DNA of 64,000 nucleotides from Bacillus sp. UNC41MFS5 (GTDB taxonomy: Bacteria > Bacillota > Bacilli > Bacillales_B > DSM-18226): assembly GCF_000686805.1 (NCBI RefSeq), contig NZ_KK366019.1, positions 120,470-184,469 of the forward strand, in the 5' to 3' direction. The notes under the pieces were generated by a model. It ran no database searches, was not told where the DNA came from, and saw only the letters and a list, made by a program, of their open reading frames with translations. Within the stretch, counting starts at the first letter, position 1. The number at the start of each line of letters is the position of its first letter. Position numbers and translations under genes: made by a program. Below, piece by piece: positions 43,126-50,714 of the stretch.

Positions 43126-43332
43126 AGTTATTTTCCTTTTCATTTATTTAATCTATTTACCAGAGAAATTTATTCTGTTTAAAATATGCCAACTGTCAAT
43201 CTATATTTTCTTCGAGTTATGGAGATATTATTCTTTGATAGAAAAAATAGGAAGCTGTTGAGAAAATCGTCCAATAGAATGTTCTATTCCAGTATAGCTA
43301 TGTATTTAATTAAATGGAAAGGGGCGTATTCC

Positions 43333-44532
43333 ATGACACAGAGATTTCCAATTTTTATTTTATTGATTGCAATTCTATTACTTACAGCAGGTTGCTGGAA
43401 TCGTCGTGAATTAAATGAACTTGCCATAACTCTGGCCATGGGAATCGATCGTACTATAGATGGTAAATATCTTGTAACGGCTCAAGTGGTAATTCCAGGG
43501 GAAATAACCGAAAAAGCAAGAGGGAGTTCATCAGTAATCATCTTTCAGGCAAAGGGGGCTACCGTCCTTGAGGCAATACGAAAAATGACCAAAGAGGCTC
43601 CTAGGAAAATTTATCCTTCACATCTCCGAATCCTGGTGATTGGAGAGGCATTGGCAAAAGAGGGAATCGGGAAACCATTAGATGTACTGTCAAGAGATTG
43701 GGAAGTGAGGTCAGATTTCTATATTGCTGTAGCTAAGGGAAGGAAGGCAGAAGACATACTAAAGGTGCAAACCTCTTTAGAAAAAATACCTGCCAATCAA
43801 TTGTTCAACACACTTGAAGTATCAGCAAAAGCATGGGCAGCAACTAGATATGTGACGTTAGATGAACTGATTGCAAATATGGTAAGTGAAGGGAAAGAAC
43901 CTGTGTTAACCGGTATCCATGTAAAGTTAGAAGGCGATAAAGAAACTTCCTTCAGCAAACAAAATATAGAAGCGAGCAATCCACCCGCTAGGTTGTATTT
44001 TCAAGAATTAGCGGTTTTTGATGGAGATAAATTAATTGGCTGGTTAAATGAACTACAAAGTAAAACTTATACGATTGTGACAAATAATGAATTTGGTTCT
44101 GTTGGGAATGTTTCATGTCCAAAGCACGGAAAATTCGTTTATCAAATAACGAATTCAGAAACAAAGGTAAAGGGAAAGATACGCCATGGAAATCCTGAAA
44201 TTGATGTTGCTATTAAGGTGGAGGGTAAGGTAGCAGATGTAGAATGCGATATCAATTTGAAAAGTTCAAAATCAATAGTTAAGTTGGAGAAAATCTATGA
44301 AAAAGAAACGAAAAAAATGATTCAACAGGCAATCAAACAAGTGCAGGAAAATAATAAAGTTGACATTTTTGGTTTTGGCGAGGCGATTCATCGGGCGGAC
44401 CCTAAAGCATGGGAAAAACTAAAAAAAGATTGGGATAAAAAATTTCAGGACTTGAAGGTCAATATTACGATAGATGGAAAAATCAGTGGTATCGGAACAG
44501 TTAGTAATTCATTTCTCGAAAAAATAAATTAA
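43333..44532 (+). CDS. Spore germinant receptor lipoprotein subunit C (GerAC/GerKC family)
   Basis: This 399-residue lipoprotein has a signal peptide with lipobox LLTAGC (Cys21) followed by WNRRELNELAITLAMGID, a signature of GerC subunits. It would be lipidated by Lgt and anchored at the outer face of the inner spore membrane, where it assembles with the A and B subunits. The C-terminal domain (about 230-399) ends in the usual WEKLKKDWDKKFQDLKVNITI helix-strand region. AAAGGGGCG before ATG 43333 excludes a 49-codon upstream extension. It leads a C-A-D gene order. Confidence 0.92.
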   Translation: MTQRFPIFILLIAILLLTAGCWNRRELNELAITLAMGIDRTIDGKYLVTAQVVIPGEITEKARGSSSVIIFQAKGATVLEAIRKMTKEAPRKIYPSHLRILVIGEALAKEGIGKPLDVLSRDWEVRSDFYIAVAKGRKAEDILKVQTSLEKIPANQLFNTLEVSAKAWAATRYVTLDELIANMVSEGKEPVLTGIHVKLEGDKETSFSKQNIEASNPPARLYFQELAVFDGDKLIGWLNELQSKTYTIVTNNEFGSVGNVSCPKHGKFVYQITNSETKVKGKIRHGNPEIDVAIKVEGKVADVECDINLKSSKSIVKLEKIYEKETKKMIQQAIKQVQENNKVDIFGFGEAIHRADPKAWEKLKKDWDKKFQDLKVNITIDGKISGIGTVSNSFLEKIN

Positions 44533-44637
44533 ATCATTAGAAAGTTTTTCTAAGGATTCACTAATTTTTTTATGCGCCTTGATTTTATCAAATGTACCAG
44601 TATCTAAATCATGTCGATACTGAGGGGGGATCAATTG

Positions 44638-46230
44638 ATGAGTTTTTTTAAGAAACGGAGACGCCAAAACAAAATTAACCAGTTCAAATTAGAGATAGAT
44701 GATCCGGATGTTAACGAAGGCAGCAATTTCTTAAAACTTAGCCTTGATGAAAACAAATTTTATGTACTGCGAATGCTGGGAAATAGCCGGGACATCGTTT
44801 TTAGAGAAATACAAATCGGTAAATCAGTTAAAGCAGGCATTTTCTATGCGGATGGACTAGTAGAGACGAATTCCATTCAAAACTTTATCCTAGAACCGTT
44901 AATGTTAAATGTTCATTACGATGAAGATCGAACCATTTCTTCTGCCAAAAATATATTAAAAATTTTAAAAGATCAATTTCTTACTGTCGGCTCCATACAG
45001 GATGTTACGGAATTCAGCCCTCTTTTCGATTCATTATTATCAGGCGATGTCATTCTCTTGTTGGATGGACATTCTCAAGGGTTCATCATCAGTATGCGTG
45101 GCTGGAAAGACCGGGGTGTAAGTGAATCTACCTCTGAAACGGTCGTTCGGGGACCTAAGGAAGGTTTCACTGAGTCCATACGTACTAATACGGCATTAAT
45201 TCGCCGAAAAATAAAATCCCCGCATCTATGGATGGAAACAAAAAACATAGGTGAAATGACCAAAACTGATGTAGCAATCATGTATATCAATGGAATTGCC
45301 AATGATAAAGTTGTCCAAGAAGTTCACGAGCGGCTAGATCGGATTGACATTGATGGAATATTGGAAAGTGGTTATATTGAGGAATTGATTCAAGATACAA
45401 CCTACAGTCCGTTTCCAACTATCTATTACTCAGAGAGGCCTGATGTGATATCAGCTGAGCTTCTAGAAGGAAAAGTTGCCATATTAGTCGATGGTTCACC
45501 AAATGTTTTAATTGTACCGGCACTGTTCGTTTCATTTTTACATGTTGCAGAAGACTATTATCAGCGTGCAGATATTAGTACTCTCATTCGTATGCTTCGT
45601 TTTTTTAGCATTATCATTGCACTTTTGGCACCCTCACTTTACATTGCCATTACTACCTATCATCAGGAAATGATACCCACTGAACTGTTAATCAATCTTG
45701 CTGCCCAACGGGAAGGTGTTCCCTTTCCAGCCTTTATTGAAGCTTTAATGATGGAGGTAGCATTTGAAATTTTACGGGAAGCGGGATTACGAATGCCTAG
45801 GGCTATAGGCTCAGCAATATCAATCGTTGGAACCTTAGTAATTGGTACCGCAGCAGTTGAGGCTGGAATCGTTTCGCCTGCTATGGTAATCGTTGTAGCG
45901 ATCACCGCAATTTCCAGCTTTGTCCTTCCTTCAGTAGCCATGTCCATGTCGCTCAGAATGCTTCGTTTTCCAATGATGGGGCTTGCTGCTTCATTTGGTT
46001 TATTCGGTATAATAGTCGGTTTAATTTCACTTATCCTTCATATGTGCAGTTTGCGTTCTTTTGGGGTTCCATATATGAGTCCTTTTGGACCTTTAATCCC
46101 TCAAGATTTAAAGGATACGATTGTCCGGGTACCATGGTGGGGGATGTTTTCCCGCCCGCGGCTTATCAGTCAAAACAACATTAGCCGCGAAAAAAATTCT
46201 GCCCCGAAACCCCCGCAGAATAAAATATAA
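44638..46230 (+). CDS. Spore germinant receptor subunit A (GerAA/GerKA family)
   Basis: GerA subunits have a large soluble N-terminal domain and a membrane domain, and assemble into the pentameric ion channel of the receptor. The 530-residue protein shows FLLEGDVILLLDG-like SLLSGDVILLLDG near 138-150, then RGPKEGFTESIRTNTALIRRKIKSPHL (about 175-201), SERPDVISAELLEGKVAILVDGSP (about 266-289) and four or five C-terminal helices with PFPAFIEALMMEVAFEILREAGLRMPRAIGSAISIVG. GAGGGGGGA serves ATG 44638. It overlaps no gene; a small D-like gene follows. Confidence 0.93.
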   Translation: MSFFKKRRRQNKINQFKLEIDDPDVNEGSNFLKLSLDENKFYVLRMLGNSRDIVFREIQIGKSVKAGIFYADGLVETNSIQNFILEPLMLNVHYDEDRTISSAKNILKILKDQFLTVGSIQDVTEFSPLFDSLLSGDVILLLDGHSQGFIISMRGWKDRGVSESTSETVVRGPKEGFTESIRTNTALIRRKIKSPHLWMETKNIGEMTKTDVAIMYINGIANDKVVQEVHERLDRIDIDGILESGYIEELIQDTTYSPFPTIYYSERPDVISAELLEGKVAILVDGSPNVLIVPALFVSFLHVAEDYYQRADISTLIRMLRFFSIIIALLAPSLYIAITTYHQEMIPTELLINLAAQREGVPFPAFIEALMMEVAFEILREAGLRMPRAIGSAISIVGTLVIGTAAVEAGIVSPAMVIVVAITAISSFVLPSVAMSMSLRMLRFPMMGLAASFGLFGIIVGLISLILHMCSLRSFGVPYMSPFGPLIPQDLKDTIVRVPWWGMFSRPRLISQNNISREKNSAPKPPQNKI

Positions 46231-46296
46231 CATTTGGCTTCTCGGTAATATACACTGTTTTTAAAAGATATATAATGGAGAAAGGAGTAGACGGAC

Positions 46297-46530
46297 ATAG
46301 TTGCTGTTGCAGGAATCTTAGTCATTTCCGCTGTAATTATTGTGATAGATGTACCTCCTTTGTTGAGAAAAAAATTAGTAAAAGAGCTATGGATATTTTC
46401 CATTCTCCTGCTATTTGGAACCATGTTAAGTATTGCACAAGCCCTGGATATTAGTATTCCTAATCCACTAGATTGGTTAACAGTCCTTTATAAACCATTT
46501 TCCGACATGATGAAGAATTTATTAAAGTGA
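46297..46530 (+). CDS. Small two-helix D-subunit-like germination protein with non-standard start
   Basis: The frame encodes about 77 residues with two membrane helices and the motif IPNPLDWLTVLYKPFSD, which resembles the small D-subunit proteins found with some GerA-type receptors and thought to modulate them. The frame opens after a TAG at 46288. No ATG, GTG or TTG occurs before GTG 46342, which would delete the first helix. AAAGGAG at 46281-46287 points to ATA 46297 as start, so either ATA is used or the start codon has mutated (possible pseudogene). The D assignment is moderately sure. Confidence 0.55.
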   Translation: MVAVAGILVISAVIIVIDVPPLLRKKLVKELWIFSILLLFGTMLSIAQALDISIPNPLDWLTVLYKPFSDMMKNLLK

Positions 46531-46608
46531 CCGATTTGCGCGTGATTTTTTTTAGGTATTACACTTTTCTTTTGGTTTTAATCTTTGAGAAATTTTCACA
46601 TAGTATAA

Positions 46609-46637
46609 TTGTTATGGAAAATGATTTCTGCTACAAT
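46609..46637 (+). promoter_or_regulatory. Candidate promoter of smpB
   Basis: TTGTTA (46609-46614), 17-bp spacer, TACAAT (46632-46637), 26 nt before the smpB start. A second -10-like TATAAT lies at about 46604. Confidence 0.55.
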
Positions 46638-46663
46638 TAATTCCATAAGAAGAGGTGAATCTT

Positions 46664-47131
46664 ATGCCAAAAGGTGAAGGGAAAGTTGTTGCGCAAAACA
46701 AAAAGGCTTACCATGACTATTTTATCGAGGAAACCTACGAAGCAGGAATTGTACTGCAGGGGACCGAAATTAAGTCAATTCGTGGGGGGAAAGTGAATCT
46801 TAAGGATGCATATGCACGGATTCAAAATGGCGAAGCCATACTTTTCGGGATGCATGTCAGTCCGTATGAACAAGGCAACATTTTTAATCATGACCCATTA
46901 CGAACACGAAAGCTATTACTCCATAAGCGCGAAATTAATAAACTAATAGGTGAAACAAAAGAAGCTGGTTACGCACTTGTTCCATTAAAGCTTTATTTGA
47001 AAAATGGTTTTTGCAAAGTGTTAATTGGGCTTGCCAAAGGTAAGAAGAATTACGATAAGCGTGAATCCTTAAAGCAAAAAGAGGCGAAGCGTGAAATCGA
47101 ACGAGCCTTCCGTGATCGTCAAAAGATGTAA
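46664..47131 (+). CDS. smpB: SsrA-binding protein SmpB
   Basis: SmpB binds the tRNA-like part of tmRNA and brings it to stalled ribosomes for trans-translation. The 155 residues match Bacillus (156). Signatures: [37 protein letters not shown], then LLLHKREI and the basic C-terminal tail with [22 protein letters not shown] that enters the mRNA channel. AGAGGTGA before ATG 46664 excludes the in-frame upstream codons. ssrA follows about 180 nt downstream, the normal smpB-ssrA pair. Confidence 0.97.
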   Translation: MPKGEGKVVAQNKKAYHDYFIEETYEAGIVLQGTEIKSIRGGKVNLKDAYARIQNGEAILFGMHVSPYEQGNIFNHDPLRTRKLLLHKREINKLIGETKEAGYALVPLKLYLKNGFCKVLIGLAKGKKNYDKRESLKQKEAKREIERAFRDRQKM

Positions 47132-47177
47132 TTTGTTGTTTAGTGTGAACTGGAAATTATTTTACAGATACTTACAA

Positions 47178-47205
47178 TTGAAAAATACATCAAGTATGTT
47201 ATAAT
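47178..47205 (+). promoter_or_regulatory. Promoter of ssrA
   Basis: TTGAAA (47178-47183), 16-bp spacer, TATAAT (47200-47205). It predicts a leader of about 100 nt before the mature tmRNA, containing the palindrome TCGCTAAGTTAGCGA and a GCTCA...TGAGC hairpin that RNase P/III type processing would remove. Confidence 0.75.
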
Positions 47206-47314
47206 AAGTTTGTCGCTAAGTTAGCGATGAGATACTTTGCTCAAGGACATTTGTCTGAGCATCCTAACGTCTACAGCTTTAATCTTTCATGAAGATTGCA
47301 GCTCCTTTTATTAT

Positions 47315-47670
47315 GGGGACGCTACGGATTCGACAGGGGTAGTTTGAGCTTAGGTCGCGAGTCGAGGGGATCGGCCTCGTTAAAACGTCAAAGCCATAAC
47401 TGGCAAAACTAACAACAACCTCGCTTTCGCAGCTTAATACTGCATAGCGGTTCCTCCCTCCATTGCCCATGTGGTAGGGTAAGGGACTCACTCTAAGTGG
47501 GCTACGCCGGATTCCACCGTCTGAGGATGAAGGAAGAGAACAACCAGACTAGCTGACCGGACGCCGGTCGATAGGCAAAAGGCTCAGCGAAACACCAATA
47601 TATCGACTACACTCGTAGAAGCTTAAGTGGCGATATCTTTGGACGTGGGTTCGATTCCCACCGTCTCCAC
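47315..47670 (+). ncRNA. ssrA: Transfer-messenger RNA (tmRNA, SsrA)
   Basis: tmRNA rescues stalled ribosomes and tags the nascent chain for proteolysis (ClpXP; clpP is in this window). The 5' end GGGGACG pairs with CGTCTCC near the 3' end; the T arm GTGGGTTCGATTCCCAC and discriminator A complete the tRNA-like domain. The tag frame at 47402-47437 encodes GKTNNNLAFAA, so the tag is (A)GKTNNNLAFAA, ending in the usual hydrophobic-Ala-Ala. The CCA end is not encoded. A terminator follows at 47689. Confidence 0.96.
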
Positions 47671-47688
47671 TACATAGTGGAAAGAAAA

Positions 47689-47715
47689 GATCAGCAGAGA
47701 TGCTGGTCTTTTTTT
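47689..47715 (+). terminator. Terminator of ssrA
   Basis: GATCAGCA (47689-47696), GAGA loop, TGCTGGTC (47701-47708), T7. Confidence 0.93.
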
Positions 47716-47723
47716 ATATCTGG

Positions 47724-47768
47724 AAAAAGCTATCCTTTCATTCAAAATGATTGAAAGGATAGCTTTTT
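47724..47768. terminator. Bidirectional terminator between ssrA and the CotF-like gene
   Basis: AGCTATCCTTTCA (47728-47740) pairs with TGAAAGGATAGCT (47752-47764); A tract on the left and T tract on the right allow use from both strands, mainly for the minus-strand coat gene. Confidence 0.88.
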
Positions 47769-47787
47769 GTTTTAATTGGACTTCATA

Positions 47788-48438
47788 CTAATGATTGATG
47801 TTGTTCATATTCATATTGTTCATCTGAGGCATTCCTTGGGCAGGGGCGAAGGCATTTAGCAGTTGGTTCATATCCTGCTGGGCCAGCTGTGGAACCTGAT
47901 AGTAGTGATGTTTGTTTTGATAAATCGAAATCTCATAAGCCATTTCAATGCAATTCGGGACCGAGTCTGCTAGTACACGACGTACTACTGGGTTGGTTAC
48001 TTCTAATGCGGCCATTGTCTTCATCGATGCCCCTGATTTTACACAGCCAAGCATCATGCTGGAAACGCACGCATCCGTAAGATCAGAAACGGATTGCGCC
48101 GGCCTTTTCGGCTGGGATGGTTTTAACCCATAAACAAAATCATTTCCTTGGTTCATTTTATAGCTTTGTGTTGGTTTAGAAGGATTCTGTCCTGATTTGA
48201 AACATTCTACCGTAATGTTATATTCATCCTGCATAAATTGATATTGGCGATCCAGAATATCGAGTAATTCTGGGTCTTTTACATGTTGGCGTAGTAACAA
48301 GTATTGGTCCAATGCCCCAATGGTTCCTGAAAGTACTTCATGCACATCAAATACTTCATGACCGCCGTGATTTAATTGTTGAGGTACATTTCCTGTGTGC
48401 ATATTTTGGTGCATGGGCTCCTGTTGGTTTTGCATCAT
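47788..48438 (-). CDS. CotF-family spore coat protein
   Basis: This 216-residue protein has a glutamine/methionine/histidine-rich N-terminus, a central helical domain of the CotF ferritin-like type (HEVFDVHEVLSGTIGALDQYLLLRQHVKDPELLDILDRQ) and a C-terminal part with SVSDLTDACVSSMMLGCVKSGASMKTMAALEVTNPVVRRVLADSVPNCIEMAYE, ending in an asparagine/methionine-rich tail. CotF-family proteins sit in the spore coat; the exact role is unknown. AGGAGGAG (plus 48446-48453) sets the start at 48438 and excludes a 17-codon extension. Promoter elements for the late mother-cell sigma factors were not convincingly found. Confidence 0.82.
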   Translation of the reverse strand: MMQNQQEPMHQNMHTGNVPQQLNHGGHEVFDVHEVLSGTIGALDQYLLLRQHVKDPELLDILDRQYQFMQDEYNITVECFKSGQNPSKPTQSYKMNQGNDFVYGLKPSQPKRPAQSVSDLTDACVSSMMLGCVKSGASMKTMAALEVTNPVVRRVLADSVPNCIEMAYEISIYQNKHHYYQVPQLAQQDMNQLLNAFAPAQGMPQMNNMNMNNINH

Positions 48439-48632
48439 TATGGATCTCCTCCTAAAGGTATTGGCATAACCATATTTATTATGTTTCAAGGAAGAAGAGT
48501 TATGCTCGTAAATACTGTAAATGAGTGGTGAGAGGATTGTTCCAATTAATAAACTTATTATTAATAATCATGTATTAAAAGCTCTTTTTCGCGTCAATAA
48601 TGACAGTAGTTAAGGAACTAGGGGTGCTTAAG

Positions 48633-49205
48633 ATGAAAGAGGAATTAAAGATTTTTTATCAAGTTTTTACAACAACCAAAGATGCCATTGAAAAATTTAT
48701 GAATATGCTCGACCCGGTTATTCAGAATGCCACCGATGACCATGAACGGCTTTATTATCATCATATTTTTGAAGAAGAGGAGCAGAGGCTTTCTCGTTTA
48801 GTCGAGCTCATTCCTCTTATTAGTAAGTTTGAAAACGAAAAGGATGAGAAGGATTTTGCACCGACCAATAATGAGTTTAATCGGCTTCTTCAAGAGCTGA
48901 ATCTTGAAAAGTTCGGTTTACATAATTTTGTAGAGCATCTGGATTTGGCGCTATTTCGCTTTACTGACGAGGAACGAAGCACCTTGCTGAATCAATTGCG
49001 GGAGGTATCCTATAAGGATTATCAGCAAGTCAAAGCGATGTTAATCGACATCAATAAGAGGTTTGATAATGACTACATCGACCCGCATGCCCATCATGAT
49101 CACGACCATGATCACTTATTCCGGTCAGTTAACACATCTACAGCTGCCCCAATTGTAACATCAGCTAAATATAAAAAGGGGTTTACGGTGGGGAGCTTAA
49201 TTTAG
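48633..49205 (+). CDS. Encapsulin cargo, IMEF-type iron-mineralising ferritin-like protein
   Basis: This 190-residue helical protein precedes an encapsulin shell gene and ends with FTVGSLI, an encapsulin targeting peptide of the TVGSL type. The helices carry metal-ligand-rich patches (DDHERLYYHHIFEEEEQRL near 36-54, HNFVEHLD near 103-110). This matches the iron-mineralising encapsulin-associated Firmicute (IMEF) family, which oxidises Fe(II) inside the shell. A His/Asp-rich linker (H152-A-H-H-D-H-D-H-D-H161) lies before the targeting peptide. GGGGTGC before ATG 48633 excludes an 11-codon upstream extension. It is separated from the shell gene by a 21-nt repeat array. Confidence 0.87.
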   Translation: MKEELKIFYQVFTTTKDAIEKFMNMLDPVIQNATDDHERLYYHHIFEEEEQRLSRLVELIPLISKFENEKDEKDFAPTNNEFNRLLQELNLEKFGLHNFVEHLDLALFRFTDEERSTLLNQLREVSYKDYQQVKAMLIDINKRFDNDYIDPHAHHDHDHDHLFRSVNTSTAAPIVTSAKYKKGFTVGSLI

Positions 49206-49240
49206 GTATTTTTTACATAAAGATTTATTCGAATTTGGTG

Positions 49241-49366
49241 TTTGGCGAAATAAATGGTGAATTTGGCGAAATCCCTTTTAAGTTTGGCGAAATAATTCCC
49301 AGACTTCGCGAAATCCAAGCTGAAATCGGCGGAATAACAACCAAATTTGGCGGAATCATCAGACTC
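49241..49366 (+). repeat. 21-nt periodic array, GGCGAAAT/GGCGGAAT family, six units
   Basis: Units start at 49241, 49262, 49283, 49304, 49325 and 49346, exactly 21 nt apart. Cores read TTTGGCGAAAT (three times), CTTCGCGAAAT, ATCGGCGGAAT and TTTGGCGGAAT. The array lies between cargo and shell genes in the encapsulin operon. A frame through it would encode a repeated F-G-E-I pattern, but there is no ribosome site and the same array type elsewhere is non-coding. Confidence 0.88.
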
Positions 49367-49421
49367 CACCTACCAAACCCTATTCGAAAAAATAACTACT
49401 TAATCAAGAGAGGAAAGACTA

Positions 49422-50270
49422 ATGAATAAATTGCACTTATATCCAGATTCACCGTTAAATGAACTAGAATTCAGCCAATTAGATCAAACCGTCATTGAGT
49501 CAGCACGCAGACAGTTAGTCGGCCGGCGCTTTATCGAACTATATGGTCCGCTTGGACGAGGCATGCAGAGTATCCCAAATGATATCTTTTTTGAAAATAT
49601 GGAAGCAAAAATGGATTTTCAGGGCTCCTTTGAGACGATTGTTGAATCCAGCAAACGTGTAAATCACACGATTCCCTTACTTTATAAGGATTTCGTACTC
49701 TATTGGCGTGATATCGAACAGACCAAGACGCTCGATATTCCGATTGATTTTTCAGCGGCTGCTAATGCTGCCAGAGACGTAGCTAACCTGGAGGATCAGA
49801 TGATATTTCATGGTGCAAGAGAGTTTGATATCCCGGGATTAATGAACGTCCAAGGCCGGCTGACGCACTTGATTGGGGAATGGTATGAATCCGGAGCAGC
49901 TTTTCAGGATATAGTCGACGCTAGAAATAAACTTCTCGAAATGAATCATCATGGTCCTTTTGCGCTTGTCCTATCACCAGAACTCTATTCCCTAATCCAT
50001 CGAGTCCATAAAGACACCAATGTGTTAGAAATTGAACATATCCGAGAGCTAGTGACTGATGGTGTGTTCCAATCACCCGTTTTAAAAGGGAAAACAGGTG
50101 TTATACTTAACACTGGACGAAACAACTTAGACCTTGCGGTTTCCGAGGATTTTGATACAGCCTACTTGGGCGTGGAAGGGATGAATCACCCGTTCCGTGT
50201 ATATGAAACAGCGGTATTAAGGATTAAGCGACCTGGGGCTATTTGCACACTAGAAGCAATAGGGGATTAA
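49422..50270 (+). CDS. Encapsulin nanocompartment shell protein (family 1)
   Basis: Encapsulins have the HK97 phage capsid fold and self-assemble into icosahedral protein shells. This 282-residue protein shows the family 1 N-terminus (DSPLNELEFSQLDQTVIESARRQLVGRRFIELYGPLG), the PLLYKDFVLYWRDIEQ segment near 87-102 (E-loop region), EDQMIFHGA near 126-134, and the C-terminal FRVYETAVLRIKRPGAICTLE. The length and the IMEF/ferredoxin context match the large T=4 shell type known from Quasibacillus thermotolerans. GAGAGGAAAG serves ATG 49422. The ferredoxin gene starts 3 nt after the stop. Confidence 0.95.
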   Translation: MNKLHLYPDSPLNELEFSQLDQTVIESARRQLVGRRFIELYGPLGRGMQSIPNDIFFENMEAKMDFQGSFETIVESSKRVNHTIPLLYKDFVLYWRDIEQTKTLDIPIDFSAAANAARDVANLEDQMIFHGAREFDIPGLMNVQGRLTHLIGEWYESGAAFQDIVDARNKLLEMNHHGPFALVLSPELYSLIHRVHKDTNVLEIEHIRELVTDGVFQSPVLKGKTGVILNTGRNNLDLAVSEDFDTAYLGVEGMNHPFRVYETAVLRIKRPGAICTLEAIGD

Positions 50271-50273
50271 CTG

Positions 50274-50669
50274 GTGAACAATCGAACTTTTACGGTGGGC
50301 ACTCTTATTCAAGGAAAAATGGCGCCAGTACCGAATTCTCCCGATATAGTCGAAAGAACATTATTTGAAAAAGAAGGACCAAAAGAGCAATACACTGCAA
50401 TTAAGGAAGTTTCTACTCCTGAAAAAATAATTGTCGTGCAGGATGGGAATAAATTCGAAGTTTCACCTGCTAAAGGGAAACTACTCGATGTAGCACTTAA
50501 CCAAGGCAAGGCCATCAAATATAAATGCCAAAAAGGTACCTGTGGTCAATGTACGGTAAAGGTCCTTCAAGGTCCAGGTTTATCTAAACCGAATGAACAA
50601 GAACATAAAAAGCTTGGCAATGAAGTAATCAACGGATATCGATTAGCCTGCCAAGCGGTCATCCAATAA
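50274..50669 (+). CDS. Encapsulated 2Fe-2S ferredoxin with N-terminal targeting peptide
   Basis: This 131-residue protein has a plant-type 2Fe-2S domain from about residue 50: CQKGTCGQC (C-x4-C-x2-C) and a fourth Cys in RLACQAVI near the C-terminus. The N-terminus carries FTVGTLIQG (residues 6-14), nearly the same as the C-terminal targeting peptide of the cargo, which predicts loading into the shell. Ferredoxins in IMEF operons are proposed to reduce and release stored iron. Start GTG 50274 follows GGGG (50262-50265), 3 nt after the shell gene stop. Residues 15-48 form a probably flexible linker. Confidence 0.9.
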   Translation: MNNRTFTVGTLIQGKMAPVPNSPDIVERTLFEKEGPKEQYTAIKEVSTPEKIIVVQDGNKFEVSPAKGKLLDVALNQGKAIKYKCQKGTCGQCTVKVLQGPGLSKPNEQEHKKLGNEVINGYRLACQAVIQ

Positions 50670-50675
50670 ACAAAA

Positions 50676-50714
50676 AAACGAGGTCCACTTTTGAAGTGGG
50701 ACCTCGTTTTTATT
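50676..50714. terminator. Bidirectional terminator after the encapsulin operon
   Basis: AACGAGGTCC-ACTT pairs with AGTGGGACCTCGTT across TTGA; A and T tracts flank it on both sides. It also contains the stop region of the convergent gene. Confidence 0.88.

Noticed and set aside
46342..46530. GTG 46342 as start of the D-like germination gene
   Set aside because: It would delete the first membrane helix and has no ribosome site, while AAAGGAG lies upstream of ATA 46297.
47645..47671. Integration of a genomic island at the ssrA 3' end
   Set aside because: The site is a known attachment site, but no second copy of the 3' end and no integrase gene is found downstream.
48560..48585. Fur box upstream of the encapsulin cargo gene
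   Set aside because: The AT-rich palindrome ATTATTAATAAT agrees with only about 11 of 19 consensus bases; chance match is likely in this composition.
49235..49429. 64-codon frame with repeated F-G-E-I pattern
   Set aside because: It is the 21-nt array read in one frame; no ribosome site, and equivalent arrays elsewhere have stop codons.
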